From FEB-12 sp964503315 (GTDB lineage Bacteria > Zixibacteria > MSB-5A5 > GN15 > FEB-12): a stretch of DNA of 64,000 bases. Numbering within the stretch: the first letter of the stretch is position 1; every line of letters starts with the position of its first letter. The stretch is taken from NCBI GenBank assembly GCA_964503315.1, contig CAZCZL010000009.1:62001-126000 (forward strand), read 5' to 3'. The translations under genes and the position numbers were made by a program. The notes beneath the pieces are model-generated. The model saw only the letters and a list, made by a program, of their open reading frames with translations, searched no databases and was not told where the DNA came from. Below, piece after piece: positions 9,242 to 18,259 of the stretch.

Positions 9242-10434
9242 CGCGCCACCACTTTCGCCAGGAAGTTCTCGAGGTCAACTGCCAGGGTGTCCCAACCGTA
9301 GCGGGACACGACGCATGCCCGTCCCGCTTTTCCCAGTTCCTTACTGCGGGTCGGATGCTCCAGAAGATCGACCACTGCTTCGGCGAATGCCGCCGGAGTA
9401 TCGGCAAGCAGGAGATGTTTGCCGTTTTCCAGTTCGAGTCCTTCAGCGCCGATGGAGGTTGAGACCACGGCAGACTCCATGGAAAGCGCCTCAAGTATTT
9501 TCAGGCGTGTTCCGCCACCAATACGCAGGGGAACGACAAATACAGACGCGGCGCGGGCGTACGGGCGTACATCGTCAACTTCGCCCACCAGATTCACGCC
9601 AGGCCGGCTGCCAAGACGCGCGATATGCGGCGGCATGTTGCGGCCAATGGCGCGAAAGACAACTTCGGGTCGACAACCCCGGATGATCGGGAGTATTTCC
9701 TCTATGAAGTACTCAACCGCGTCCTGATTGGGGCGCCAGTCGAGAGAACCGACAAACACAAGTGTATCCGCCTTGGGTGGCTCCGGCACTGGAGCGAAGT
9801 AGTTCAGATCGACGCCATTGTCGACCGGAGCGATCATGGGGAGTGGTGAGAGCGAGCGCACACCCTCAGCTTCTTTCATGGATACGGTCGTCACTCCGGC
9901 CGCGCGATCGAAGGCTTCCTTTTCGAATCGAAGCATCTTCCGGTACTGGCCGCCGATATAAAGCTTCTTCAGCGGATTCGTCTCGGTCTGGTGATACCGC
10001 TGCCAGATCAAATGCTCCAAGTTATGCGCGACGATCACGGTCGGCGGGGTTCGCCGTTCACGCATATAGATTGCGTAAGGGCTCCACTCGCAAATCACGA
10101 CATCGAAACGCTGCCGGTCCAGGAGTTCCACGAGTCTCTCCACAAAAGGCTGGGCAAAATGACTGGTAACCGTGTATGGGAGCGACGAGAACAGATTCTG
10201 CAGCAGTTTGAGATAAAAGACCGGCCCGGATTTTGGCTGCAGCGTATGGAGGACCGGGATCGGATGCATCTCTTCCGCCTGCAATGCCTTGTACGACTCG
10301 CTGGATTCCGTGCCATAAGCGAGATAGGTCAGTTGGTGACGTTTTGCCAGGCGACTGAGCAGGTTGAATGACCGGATGCGTTTACCGGAATTGAGAGGAA
10401 ATGGAAACTCCTCGTCGAGCACAAGGATGTTCAT
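9238..10434 (-). CDS. GT4-family sugar transferase, exosortase-associated (Stp1-like)
   Basis: A 398-residue GT-B enzyme opening MNILVLDEEFPFPLNSGKR. The P-x-S/N-G-x-R-I-R pattern is characteristic of the sugar transferases associated with PEP-CTERM/exosortase systems (TIGR03087-type). It has VFVGSLDWRPNQDAVEYF, VFVVPLRIGGGTRLKILEAL and MESAVVSTSIGAEGLE in the C-terminal domain. The pattern supports a link between this operon and the exosortase gene at 25.8 kb. It overlaps the downstream GT4 gene by 4 bases. Exact family membership should be treated as likely, not proven. Confidence 0.85.
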   Translation of the reverse strand: MNILVLDEEFPFPLNSGKRIRSFNLLSRLAKRHQLTYLAYGTESSESYKALQAEEMHPIPVLHTLQPKSGPVFYLKLLQNLFSSLPYTVTSHFAQPFVERLVELLDRQRFDVVICEWSPYAIYMRERRTPPTVIVAHNLEHLIWQRYHQTETNPLKKLYIGGQYRKMLRFEKEAFDRAAGVTTVSMKEAEGVRSLSPLPMIAPVDNGVDLNYFAPVPEPPKADTLVFVGSLDWRPNQDAVEYFIEEILPIIRGCRPEVVFRAIGRNMPPHIARLGSRPGVNLVGEVDDVRPYARAASVFVVPLRIGGGTRLKILEALSMESAVVSTSIGAEGLELENGKHLLLADTPAAFAEAVVDLLEHPTRSKELGKAGRACVVSRYGWDTLAVDLENFLAKVVAR

Positions 10435-10476
10435 GAATAAGGAATTCCCTTTACGGCGCTAGCGACACTCATTGTG

Positions 10477-12321
10477 TCACTTGAGAAAGACCAGCTTTCG
10501 CGAGTCGGCCCATCCGCCGGAGGCGATATGGCAGAAATAGACGCCTGAGCCAACCTCGTTCCCGCGATCGTCGGTCCCGTTCCACACGGTGGAATACTCG
10601 CCACGGGGCAGCGTTGCATCAAGCATTTTATTCACGCGGCGTCCCAGGATATCATAGATCGTCAGGCTGACGTCCGACCGTTCACCCACATGATAGTTTA
10701 TGCGGGTGGCGCCGTTAAAAGGGTTGGGGTATATACTCCCAATCCCGGTCGCCATCCGATCGGGCGTATTTGGATCGTCGACCGGAAGCGAAAGGTCAAT
10801 AAAGGCGGAGTTTGAGACCGGCGACGCGTTGCCTACCGAATCAAAGGCACGGACGGCAAAGTAAGTCGCCTGCCCGGCGGGGAGCCCGGAGACAATAAAC
10901 TGTTGCGGGGTTCCAGAACTACCGGGGACCGGCGGATAGGTTGGCACAGTCAACGCGTTCTCCCAGTTTGACGCATTGATCGGATCGGACGAAGATTTGA
11001 CAACATAGAATTCGGCGCTGCCGGAGTTTCCATCGTCACCCGGGGCGGTCCAGGCCAATCGGACCTGACTCGGAGTGTCGCCAAAGGTGGCACTCAGATC
11101 CTGGACAGCTCCCGGCGCGGTAACATCGTCACTACTGAACGTAATTCGCACGACATCGGCAAAATTGTAGTTTGAGCCGCCGACGGTCCGGATACAGGGA
11201 TACATAGCGTAACAGACATCGCCGTGAGACGCAGGTACTTTCTGGGCAGTGGTTACTTTCCAGACGTATCGTCCGCGCGAGACCTTGGTTGGCGACGACC
11301 AGTTGGTTATTTCCGGACGCCAATAACGCATGTAGATAGAAATCGAATCATCGTTGGCGTAATCAGACTGCGAATAAAACAACACCAGTCGGCGCGAAGC
11401 TTCGATATAGGTAAGCGCCACGTAGGGTGGCACGCCGACATCGGCGGTGAAGCTCTGGAATGCTCCCTGTGTCCAGGTCGACGCGTTTTTGCTCTTGAAG
11501 GCCCAGAGCACAGAGTCGATCCCGCCGGAAACATTGTCGCGAGTTCCAATCACGAAGCGGATGGTATCCATGTAGGCGTTGCCCGCGAAGCCACGATACA
11601 TGGAGCGATTGAAGGTCTTCCCATCGTTCATCCACTGGCGGGTCGTACGATTCCAGGTATACCAGCCGATCGAATAGTCGCCGGAGTCGACAACGACGGC
11701 GACCGTATTATCGTAGATCATTGCGCCGATACGGACACGCCCGGTTCCTACGCGATTAACGAGCCACTGTTGTGATCCAAAGCTTTGTCCCTTGTCCGTT
11801 GAGATCCAGTAACGGATGGCGTTGTTGTCATCGAGTCCGCGCGAGATCGAGATCACGGTATCCGATCCGGGAAGACGATAGGCTGAGGCGATATATAGAT
11901 CGGTCTCGGTCAGTGGCCACTGGTAGGTGAAGAGTGTCTGCAGAGAATCAATCCCGGTGCGCGTCAGGGCGTACAGGCGATTGTCGCTGTTACGGCCGAG
12001 ATAGACGGTGTCGCGGTAGACGGAGATATGCGCGTGGTCGAGGTCATTGAGTCCGCCCATGTTCTTGCCGACCCACCGGACAGTTGAATCGAGATTGTAA
12101 GTCATAACAAACGCGTTGTTGCCGGTAAAACCATGCGTGTAGAAGACTGCGTCGCCAGCACCGGAAAGCGGTGCGATCTGGAAACGCGGGATCGACAGCG
12201 GATTGAAAACCTGCGAGGTACTGCTGTCGATAGCGTAATGTTGCACCGTGATGGAGGTCTGCCCCATCACCGGGGAGGCGAATATGAGTATGAGCAAAAG
12301 TAGTCCACGCGCGACTTTCAT
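10477..12321 (-). CDS. secreted beta-propeller-like protein with FnIII and C-terminal type A sorting domain
   Basis: A 614-residue protein with a clean signal peptide (MKVARGLLLLILIFASPVMG) and a good ribosome site (AGGAG) before its ATG. Residues about 25-400 look like a repetitive beta fold. STDKGQSFG matches an Asp-box (SxDxGxxF), suggesting a sialidase-like propeller. An FnIII domain follows (about 405-500, RLAWTAPGDDG). The last 85 residues are a FlgD-like/T9SS type A tail (YPNPFNGATRINYH ... SGVYFCHIASG ... RKLVFLK). It is therefore probably exported through the Sec system and then sorted to the surface. It precedes the glycosyltransferase genes by 42 bases on the same strand. The function is unknown; an exopolysaccharide-binding or -processing role is only a guess from position. 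Confidence 0.8.
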   Translation of the reverse strand: MKVARGLLLLILIFASPVMGQTSITVQHYAIDSSTSQVFNPLSIPRFQIAPLSGAGDAVFYTHGFTGNNAFVMTYNLDSTVRWVGKNMGGLNDLDHAHISVYRDTVYLGRNSDNRLYALTRTGIDSLQTLFTYQWPLTETDLYIASAYRLPGSDTVISISRGLDDNNAIRYWISTDKGQSFGSQQWLVNRVGTGRVRIGAMIYDNTVAVVVDSGDYSIGWYTWNRTTRQWMNDGKTFNRSMYRGFAGNAYMDTIRFVIGTRDNVSGGIDSVLWAFKSKNASTWTQGAFQSFTADVGVPPYVALTYIEASRRLVLFYSQSDYANDDSISIYMRYWRPEITNWSSPTKVSRGRYVWKVTTAQKVPASHGDVCYAMYPCIRTVGGSNYNFADVVRITFSSDDVTAPGAVQDLSATFGDTPSQVRLAWTAPGDDGNSGSAEFYVVKSSSDPINASNWENALTVPTYPPVPGSSGTPQQFIVSGLPAGQATYFAVRAFDSVGNASPVSNSAFIDLSLPVDDPNTPDRMATGIGSIYPNPFNGATRINYHVGERSDVSLTIYDILGRRVNKMLDATLPRGEYSTVWNGTDDRGNEVGSGVYFCHIASGGWADSRKLVFLK

Positions 12322-12622
12322 GTGAATCTCCTCGACAGTTGTCTCAGTCTATTCCAGATAACTCAGAAAACCGGCTTCACAGCAACCACAATTTTTGCGG
12401 GGCTAAGCAATGGCCGGATTATCAGGCACTTGTCGGGACCGAGCCGAAGATAGGTCCAGCGGCGTTTGACGGTTCGAACTGCCTGTTCTTTAATAGTTTT
12501 CGACGATTCCGGGCCGGTAATTTACATCAGCCTTTATACAATCTTCCACTCTGTCGTTTCACCACAGGTTGGAAATCCCCGCCCCGGAAGTAAACGGTTA
12601 GGAAGTAACGTCTTAGCAAAAT
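12322..12622. other. intergenic stretch, no gene seen
   Basis: About 300 bases separate two minus-strand genes. I see no credible ORF or stable terminator. It must hold the promoter of the sorted beta-propeller gene. An A/T-rich stretch at 12533-12538 reads TATAAA on the minus strand and could be a -10 element, but no convincing -35 stands at the right distance. Confidence 0.5.
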
Positions 12623-14005
12623 CTATTCGGCGGCTGCAGCATTTGTTTGCCCCATTTCGCTGATCAATGAACGAACTTTGCCGGACGGGTCCCGCGGAAT
12701 TTCATCCACTATCTGAATTTCAACCTCGATATCGCCCAGAAGTTTCCGCAATTGGTCACGGACAAACGCCATGGTTGCTTCGGTCGGTTCCGGTTTCCGG
12801 TTGATACGAACCAGGAATCGCGTAACCGAACGCTGGACTATCTGCAACTGACCGATACGGTGAACATCATCGGTGGTCGTATGATACAGCAGGACGTTAC
12901 CGTCGATAGTCCGGCCATCGATCATCACAACCCGATCATGGGAACGTCCCACCGTGGCGCCCATCATCACCAATTGTCTGCCGCAGCCACATTTCTCCGC
13001 CAAAATACGTCCAAAATCATTGATCTGGTAGCGAATTAACGGGAATCCGAAATTCGTCAAGTCGGTGATCAGGTATTCCCCTTCCTGATCGGGTCCAAGC
13101 GCTATCCCATCCCGAGCGACTTCAAGGATCGATGTCTCCATTGCGATATGACGACCCGTGTGGTGGTCGCACTCGCATCCGTTGTTGCCGGTTTCGCGGG
13201 ATCCATACATGTCGAAGACGCGACACTGGAAAAAATCCTCGAACAGCGCTTTGTCTTTTTTGTATAGGATCTCGCCGGTCGACATGATACCGACGATCTT
13301 CGGATAGGTCAGGCCATGTAACTTCATGTACTCAGTGAAGCGGAGCAGGGCCGAGGGGAATGCCTTGACTATGCGCGGATTGAAGGCGACGGAATCGCGG
13401 TGCACTTTTCCGAGGGACTCATCACTTCCGGCTCCGGAGTAGTTCATCATCTGGCGGAGAATATATCGTTCCTTGACACGCTGTTTCCATGATTCGTCAT
13501 GGTGGAAATCAATATGCGCGGGCCAATAGTAGGCGATCTTGTCACATGGTTCGGCGCCGACCCACTTTTCGTGCCGCCAGGCCATGCCCAATTTGATATT
13601 CAGGCTCTCCTGATCACGATAGAGCACGGCCTGTTGGCCGGTAGTGCCACCGGTGAGCAGTTTGTGTACCTGAGTATCTGTGAAGGCGCGGGAACGGATA
13701 TCCTGGGCATGATCGAACAGATCGTTGCGCGTCAGGATCGGGAGTTTGGAAAGGTCTTCGACAGCGCGAATATCGGACGGTTTCAGGCCGCGTTGGTCTA
13801 ACATGCGACGATAATACGGAGTCGTCTCGTATGCGTGTTTGATTAGCGCCGCGAGTTTTCGCGACTGATATTCCTGCAGCTGCGACAGCGACCAGTATTG
13901 GCTTTCCTCAAAGAAACGCCAGTGAGTCAACGCGGACTGCCTATTGTCGCGCGACAACGCCCAGGGAAGAACAAAGGAACGCAAGACCGACGAGTAGATC
14001 GTCAC
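12623..14005 (-). CDS. phenylacetate-CoA ligase family (PaaK/CapK-like) adenylating enzyme
   Basis: A 460-residue member of the ANL superfamily. It has the AMP-binding loop LLTGGTTGQQAVLYRD (about residues 115-130), MYGSRETGNNGCECDH (the aromatic-x-x-E motif), and ITDLTNFGFPLIRYQINDFG with the adenylate-binding aspartate. There is a short C-terminal domain with PSGKVRS, the position of the catalytic lysine. CapK-like proteins of this family are regular members of capsule and exosortase-linked exopolysaccharide loci, where they probably activate a carboxylic acid for attachment to sugars. The partner acyltransferase could be the FemAB-like protein in the next operon (inference). The start overlaps the O-antigen ligase gene by 4 bases. 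Confidence 0.83.
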   Translation of the reverse strand: MTIYSSVLRSFVLPWALSRDNRQSALTHWRFFEESQYWSLSQLQEYQSRKLAALIKHAYETTPYYRRMLDQRGLKPSDIRAVEDLSKLPILTRNDLFDHAQDIRSRAFTDTQVHKLLTGGTTGQQAVLYRDQESLNIKLGMAWRHEKWVGAEPCDKIAYYWPAHIDFHHDESWKQRVKERYILRQMMNYSGAGSDESLGKVHRDSVAFNPRIVKAFPSALLRFTEYMKLHGLTYPKIVGIMSTGEILYKKDKALFEDFFQCRVFDMYGSRETGNNGCECDHHTGRHIAMETSILEVARDGIALGPDQEGEYLITDLTNFGFPLIRYQINDFGRILAEKCGCGRQLVMMGATVGRSHDRVVMIDGRTIDGNVLLYHTTTDDVHRIGQLQIVQRSVTRFLVRINRKPEPTEATMAFVRDQLRKLLGDIEVEIQIVDEIPRDPSGKVRSLISEMGQTNAAAAE

Positions 14006-15456
14006 GACGTCTCCTCCGCAGGGAGTTGACCACCGCCCGAGGCTTCCGTGGCGGCAGCTTCCTGTTCTTCCTTCACGAAGAGCGCCTCATTTCGATTAGC
14101 GATCTGCTGGGCCACGACGGTCATCGCGGCCATGAAATACCAGGTATACCGGTATGCGGAGTGCGCAAACAGACCTGTCACCAGCATTGAGCCACAGGTA
14201 ATGATGATAGCTCGCGCGAAAGGGGCGAGAAATTTGTTCGGATTGGGGCGTGATTCAATCAACTTCACCGTGCGCCAGTTGACCCTGAATATTCCGCGAA
14301 TGAACAGGAAATAGGCCATCACTCCAAAGAGTCCCAATTCAGCGATCACCTGGATATAGAGGCTATGCGCATTAAGATATGTCCCGAAATGCTCCACTCG
14401 TGCCCAGGCAAATGCACCCGCTCCTACTCCGAAGAGAGGTCGGGTTAGGAACATCTTGAGGCCATCGATCCATGAATCGATACGCCCTTGCGAAGATTCA
14501 TCGAGGTCATCGGAAAAAATAGTCATGTAACGTTCTTTGGACGCATCGCCCAGCATAAACCATCCCACTACCATGAATGCCAGCAGTCCAAAGATCATGA
14601 TGCCTTTGTGTTTGGACTGCCACCAGATGAGACCGAGAATGGCACAGAAACCAAGCAGTCCTCCGCGAGAGCCGGTCAGGATCATGGTCCAGACAAACAA
14701 CCCCAGCATGATCCCCATAACAATTTTCTTGAACATCGAACGGTAGTGCAGGAACAGATAGTAGGCGAACGGGATCAACGTGTTCATAGTTATAGCGATC
14801 CCGTTGAAGTTGTCCATAGTAGAATTGCCCCCCGAAGCGCGTGTCAGGTCGCCTTTGACAATTCCCGCGCCATTGTAGTACCCCCACATAATGTCAAACG
14901 AGAGTTTGGCGTTGAGGATGAGGAACAGCCAGAGGAATGTCTCCAGTCGCTTCTGCGTATCGACATTCAGGATGATCATCAGGTAGAAGATCCCCAGCTT
15001 GACCATTTCGATCGTCATGTCGACCGTGCAATCTTTGCAGGCAGAGAGCCACAGCGACATTCCCATGGCGCCAAGAATGAGCAGAAAATTAGTGTTAAGT
15101 ACACTCTTGGGGATCATGAGACTGCCATACCGATACTTGTTGGCGAGCAGGGTCATGACGGACAACGAACCACCGAGGAGTAACTCGAGCCGGAGCGCCG
15201 CGAGCGCCGGGTACATCTCACCTATGCGCAGTGTAAAGACAGCCAAATACACAACGAGGCCAAAAAACTGATACTTGATCATCGCAACACCGACCACAAT
15301 GGCCGGAATAGCGGCGATAAGATAGAGCGGGTCGACAAACATGGCTGCCAGCCCGAAGGTAATCGAGATCAGGATCAACGCCAGCCAGTAGATATGGAGC
15401 GGCGTGATGATCGATCGGGTTGTGCCGAATGTCGCGTTTTGTTCGTTGATGGCCAT
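14002..15456 (-). CDS. O-antigen ligase/polymerase family membrane protein (Wzy_C)
   Basis: A 484-residue polytopic membrane protein with about 11-12 hydrophobic segments. The central region carries LTGSRGGLLGF, and the large periplasmic loop carries LFGVGAGAF followed by LNAHSLYIQVIAELGLFG. The latter is the Wzy_C motif, with the conserved H-x-x-x-L-Q/x-x-x-x-E-x-G pattern of O-antigen ligases and of the exosortase-associated O-glycosylation ligases. It probably joins finished polysaccharide or repeat units to each other or to a carrier at the periplasmic face. It sits 16 bases downstream of a GT4 gene and overlaps the PaaK-like gene by 4 bases. Ligase and polymerase functions cannot be told apart by sequence here. 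Confidence 0.86.
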   Translation of the reverse strand: MAINEQNATFGTTRSIITPLHIYWLALILISITFGLAAMFVDPLYLIAAIPAIVVGVAMIKYQFFGLVVYLAVFTLRIGEMYPALAALRLELLLGGSLSVMTLLANKYRYGSLMIPKSVLNTNFLLILGAMGMSLWLSACKDCTVDMTIEMVKLGIFYLMIILNVDTQKRLETFLWLFLILNAKLSFDIMWGYYNGAGIVKGDLTRASGGNSTMDNFNGIAITMNTLIPFAYYLFLHYRSMFKKIVMGIMLGLFVWTMILTGSRGGLLGFCAILGLIWWQSKHKGIMIFGLLAFMVVGWFMLGDASKERYMTIFSDDLDESSQGRIDSWIDGLKMFLTRPLFGVGAGAFAWARVEHFGTYLNAHSLYIQVIAELGLFGVMAYFLFIRGIFRVNWRTVKLIESRPNPNKFLAPFARAIIITCGSMLVTGLFAHSAYRYTWYFMAAMTVVAQQIANRNEALFVKEEQEAAATEASGGGQLPAEETS

Positions 15457-15472
15457 ACGATGATTCAGATAT

Positions 15473-16822
15473 CTATCTCTGCCCGGCGGTCACACGATCC
15501 AGCAGTTTTGCCAGTTCTCCGGTAAGATGCCGACGGTCTATCTCAGGGATATGCCGAAAGGCGCGCGTGCGATTCCGGGTAACCTGCCAGTTCTGATACA
15601 ATTGACGGAGCTTGTTGATCACAGCCTCTTTATCCGGCGCGTGAATGACACTCCCGGCTTCATATTTTCTGATCAGTCCGGTCGATACACCATCGGGCGC
15701 CATCGCCAGTATCTCTGTACCGGCCGCCAAATAATCAAACACTTTGGCCGGGATAACGGTTGCATACTGCTCGCTGAATCCCAAAAGCAATAACAGGCAA
15801 TCGGCCGTGGGGAATAGCGGGAGTAACTCCTTACGGGACTTAAACCCGTGGAAGGTCACCCGACCGGCTAACCCCAGTTGTTCCACTAAGATGGAGTAAT
15901 CCCGGTCACAATTGCCATAAAAATCTACCCGGATACTGCTTTCCTCAATACGATCGGCTTTCATCCATGCCGACAGTGACTCGAGGAAAAAGATCGGGTT
16001 AAACTCTCCGTACAATGAACCGGCATAGAGAAAGCGCATCGGCTCACTTGCAGTCGTGACCGGATACTCTTTGGTCAGATCAACCTCTCGATAGTCAAAT
16101 CCGTTGGTGATGGTGGTCACGCGAGAGGTTAGTAGACCATCGAGATGCCCTTCCATCTGCCGGCTGAAGCCTGGTGACGCCGTGGTAACATGGGCGGCCC
16201 GGGCGAGAACTCTGCGCTCCCAGTATCGATCATAACGTGCAAACGCTTCAGGGTATCGACGCAACGGGTATGCGTGATTGAGTGTCCAGAGATCACGAAA
16301 ATCGACGATATGCGGCAGCCTGGCTGATTTGGCCAACGCCGAAGCCAGCAAATGCGAAGAGACTGGCGGCGACGAGGAGAAGACCGCATCGATCTTTTCA
16401 TCGCGAATGACCCGGCGTCCAGGAAGATACGCCAAAGGGACCCAGAAAATGGCGTAGTCCGGTACGGACAGAGCCAATCGAGCATAACGCTTCACGGATG
16501 ACAGCCATGAAGGATTGGGCAATTGACCGTGAATCGACGTACTGGTCGGTTCACTGTCTGAAGCTTGCGCCACCTGCTTGCTCCCGTGCTGTCGTGCCTC
16601 CCATTTCTGGAGCGGCTCAAAGGTTCTGGCGCGGTATATCTTGACGTTCGGAATATCGGCCAATGGCGACGCATCCCAGGCGGCATTTGTGCCCCCATCT
16701 ACGGTCAGGACCACCGGCTCCCATCCGTATTCAGGGAGAAACTTGCAGAAATTCACCAGGCGCTGTCCGCCGACAGCGGCCATAGGAGGAAATACATAGG
16801 TGACGAGGAGCAGCTTTTTCAT
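15473..16822 (-). CDS. GT4-family glycosyltransferase
   Basis: A 449-residue GT-B fold protein. The N-terminus MKKLLLVTYVFPPMAAVGGQ has the glycine loop. The middle has VDFRDLWTLNHAY, typical of the exopolysaccharide GT4 subgroup that takes a large acceptor. The C-terminal half has FLYAGSLYGEFNPIFFLESL and KVFDYLAAGTEILAMAPDG, where the acidic residues of the usual E-x7-E motif are partly replaced (K-V-F-D-Y). The gene is 7 bases downstream of the SGNH-like gene and 16 bases upstream of the ligase gene, so it belongs to the same transcript. Confidence 0.86.
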   Translation of the reverse strand: MKKLLLVTYVFPPMAAVGGQRLVNFCKFLPEYGWEPVVLTVDGGTNAAWDASPLADIPNVKIYRARTFEPLQKWEARQHGSKQVAQASDSEPTSTSIHGQLPNPSWLSSVKRYARLALSVPDYAIFWVPLAYLPGRRVIRDEKIDAVFSSSPPVSSHLLASALAKSARLPHIVDFRDLWTLNHAYPLRRYPEAFARYDRYWERRVLARAAHVTTASPGFSRQMEGHLDGLLTSRVTTITNGFDYREVDLTKEYPVTTASEPMRFLYAGSLYGEFNPIFFLESLSAWMKADRIEESSIRVDFYGNCDRDYSILVEQLGLAGRVTFHGFKSRKELLPLFPTADCLLLLLGFSEQYATVIPAKVFDYLAAGTEILAMAPDGVSTGLIRKYEAGSVIHAPDKEAVINKLRQLYQNWQVTRNRTRAFRHIPEIDRRHLTGELAKLLDRVTAGQR

Positions 16823-16829
16823 GGGGGAG

Positions 16830-17624
16830 TTATCGCGTTGGCTGCGTTCCCGTTGAAATCACACCCGCGTTCAACAAAGCTGTCTTGGTCAATCCGGTCA
16901 GTCGGGCATACCCTTCCTTCTTGACGTTGATCTGACCATGGGCCAGATCCGGGTCGAGGAAACCTTCCTTGTCAACCAGTGCGGCATAGGCATCGACCAT
17001 AGCGACATTGTTAGAGTCGCAATAAGCGCGGAGCCAGTTGTTGAACTGGCGGAGACTGTCCATGACATTGTACGGCACTTCGATCTCAGCGTCAAAATCG
17101 CGTCCGATCGGCAGGACAGTCAGCATGATCGGAGTGATCTTATTCGCGCGGGCGATATCGATCATTGAAGCAGTGTACTCTTCGATCTCCTCGACCGAAT
17201 TTTCCGGCCGGAAATTGTAGGAACTCAATTCGATTACTGTGGCCGAAGGTTTCAGTTCGACCACATCCGAACGAAATCGTAGCAAGTACCCCGCCACACG
17301 CTGTCCAGAGATGCCGCGATTGATCGCTTCATATTCGGGGAAACTGGCCGGAAGTTTCCACCAGCGAGTCATCTGAGTGCCGAAAAAGACGACCCGATTC
17401 GGAACAGTGGTATCGGATGCCAGAACCCGGTTTTCATCGAGAAAATCGTACCGCCCTGAGAGCTTATCGATCGCCTGCAAATACTTATCCAGGAAGTAGT
17501 TGACGTGGTCCCGGTAGTCCAGTGCCTTGTAGGAGACATAGACGATAGAGAGGTTTCCTAGCAGCGAAAGGATTAAAGCGATCCTCAGGATGCGGTTGCG
17601 GTCATTGGGTGTGGTCGATGTCAT
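16830..17624 (-). CDS. membrane-anchored SGNH-fold protein lacking the catalytic serine
   Basis: About 264 residues from the ATG at 17622-17624 (a TTG 29 codons upstream is in frame but unlikely). An N-terminal transmembrane helix (ILRIALILSLLGNLSIVYV) is followed by a periplasmic SGNH-like domain. Block I reads VVFFGTQMT where active members have F-x-GDS, so the nucleophile is missing. Block II is INRGISGQRVAGYL, block III is ELSSYN in place of GxND, and the C-terminal D-x-x-H is kept as DLAHGQ. This suggests a binding protein or inactive acyl-esterase rather than a hydrolase. It is the first gene of the operon running down to 12.6 kb, so it probably acts on or binds the polysaccharide in the periplasm. 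Confidence 0.65.
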   Translation of the reverse strand: MTSTTPNDRNRILRIALILSLLGNLSIVYVSYKALDYRDHVNYFLDKYLQAIDKLSGRYDFLDENRVLASDTTVPNRVVFFGTQMTRWWKLPASFPEYEAINRGISGQRVAGYLLRFRSDVVELKPSATVIELSSYNFRPENSVEEIEEYTASMIDIARANKITPIMLTVLPIGRDFDAEIEVPYNVMDSLRQFNNWLRAYCDSNNVAMVDAYAALVDKEGFLDPDLAHGQINVKKEGYARLTGLTKTALLNAGVISTGTQPTR

Positions 17625-18259
17625 GGCTATCAGTCTGGTCGGAACGCCTCTCTCTTGTAGCAATTTCGGCACTCTCTTGACAATATACAGGTCGATGTTG
17701 TAAAATAGCAACCAATGCGGCTGGGGTCGAGGAAGGTACTATGATCCTCATCCGCGTCGGAAGTTTTCGTATCGAATTTACTTCGTACGCTCGGATAACC
17801 GCCACATCAGAGAATGTTTTGGTTGTTCATCGGTTGAACAGGTTGTTTCTTTTTTGGCAGATGCAGCCCGTTCCGGAAGGTTCCTGACCGTCAAGCGAAC
17901 TCGATAAGCCGCAATCTCACAAGCGGTTGTCGTATTGTCGGAAGATGGCAGTGAAGTTGTTATCTGTGTTCCCGGTATGGTCTGCGTGGGCCGTCTTGCT
18001 GCCGACGGGTATAAGACCCGAACGGTGGTAAGCAAACCTGACACTACACTGTGTCCAACGTGTCGCAGGCAGACACCGCGAGAGGAGAGTCCTGGTTCTA
18101 CACTTGCTCATGAAGTAAGCGCCTTGTGCCGATTCACTCTGGAGAATGGGCTGTCAGCCGATCGGAAGGTAAGAGATCGGCGGGCAGCGCCGGACAATGG
18201 GTCGTCACTCTGGCAATGGATCCAGGTAGAATTTGTGGAGTGAAAGGTTTGGATCAGTT
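17625..18259. other. divergent intergenic region, no gene seen
   Basis: This stretch of about 630 bases lies between two divergent genes (SGNH-like on minus, beta-helix protein on plus). Short ORFs here look random: there is no ribosome site, and they overlap each other on both strands. It presumably carries both promoters and a long leader. A short inverted repeat (CGGGT-ATAAG-ACCCG, about 18005-18019) is the only clear local symmetry. Confidence 0.5.

Noticed and set aside
17778..18243. Overlapping short ORFs on both strands
   Set aside because: Mutually overlapping, no ribosome sites, unusual composition for this genome; treated as intergenic.
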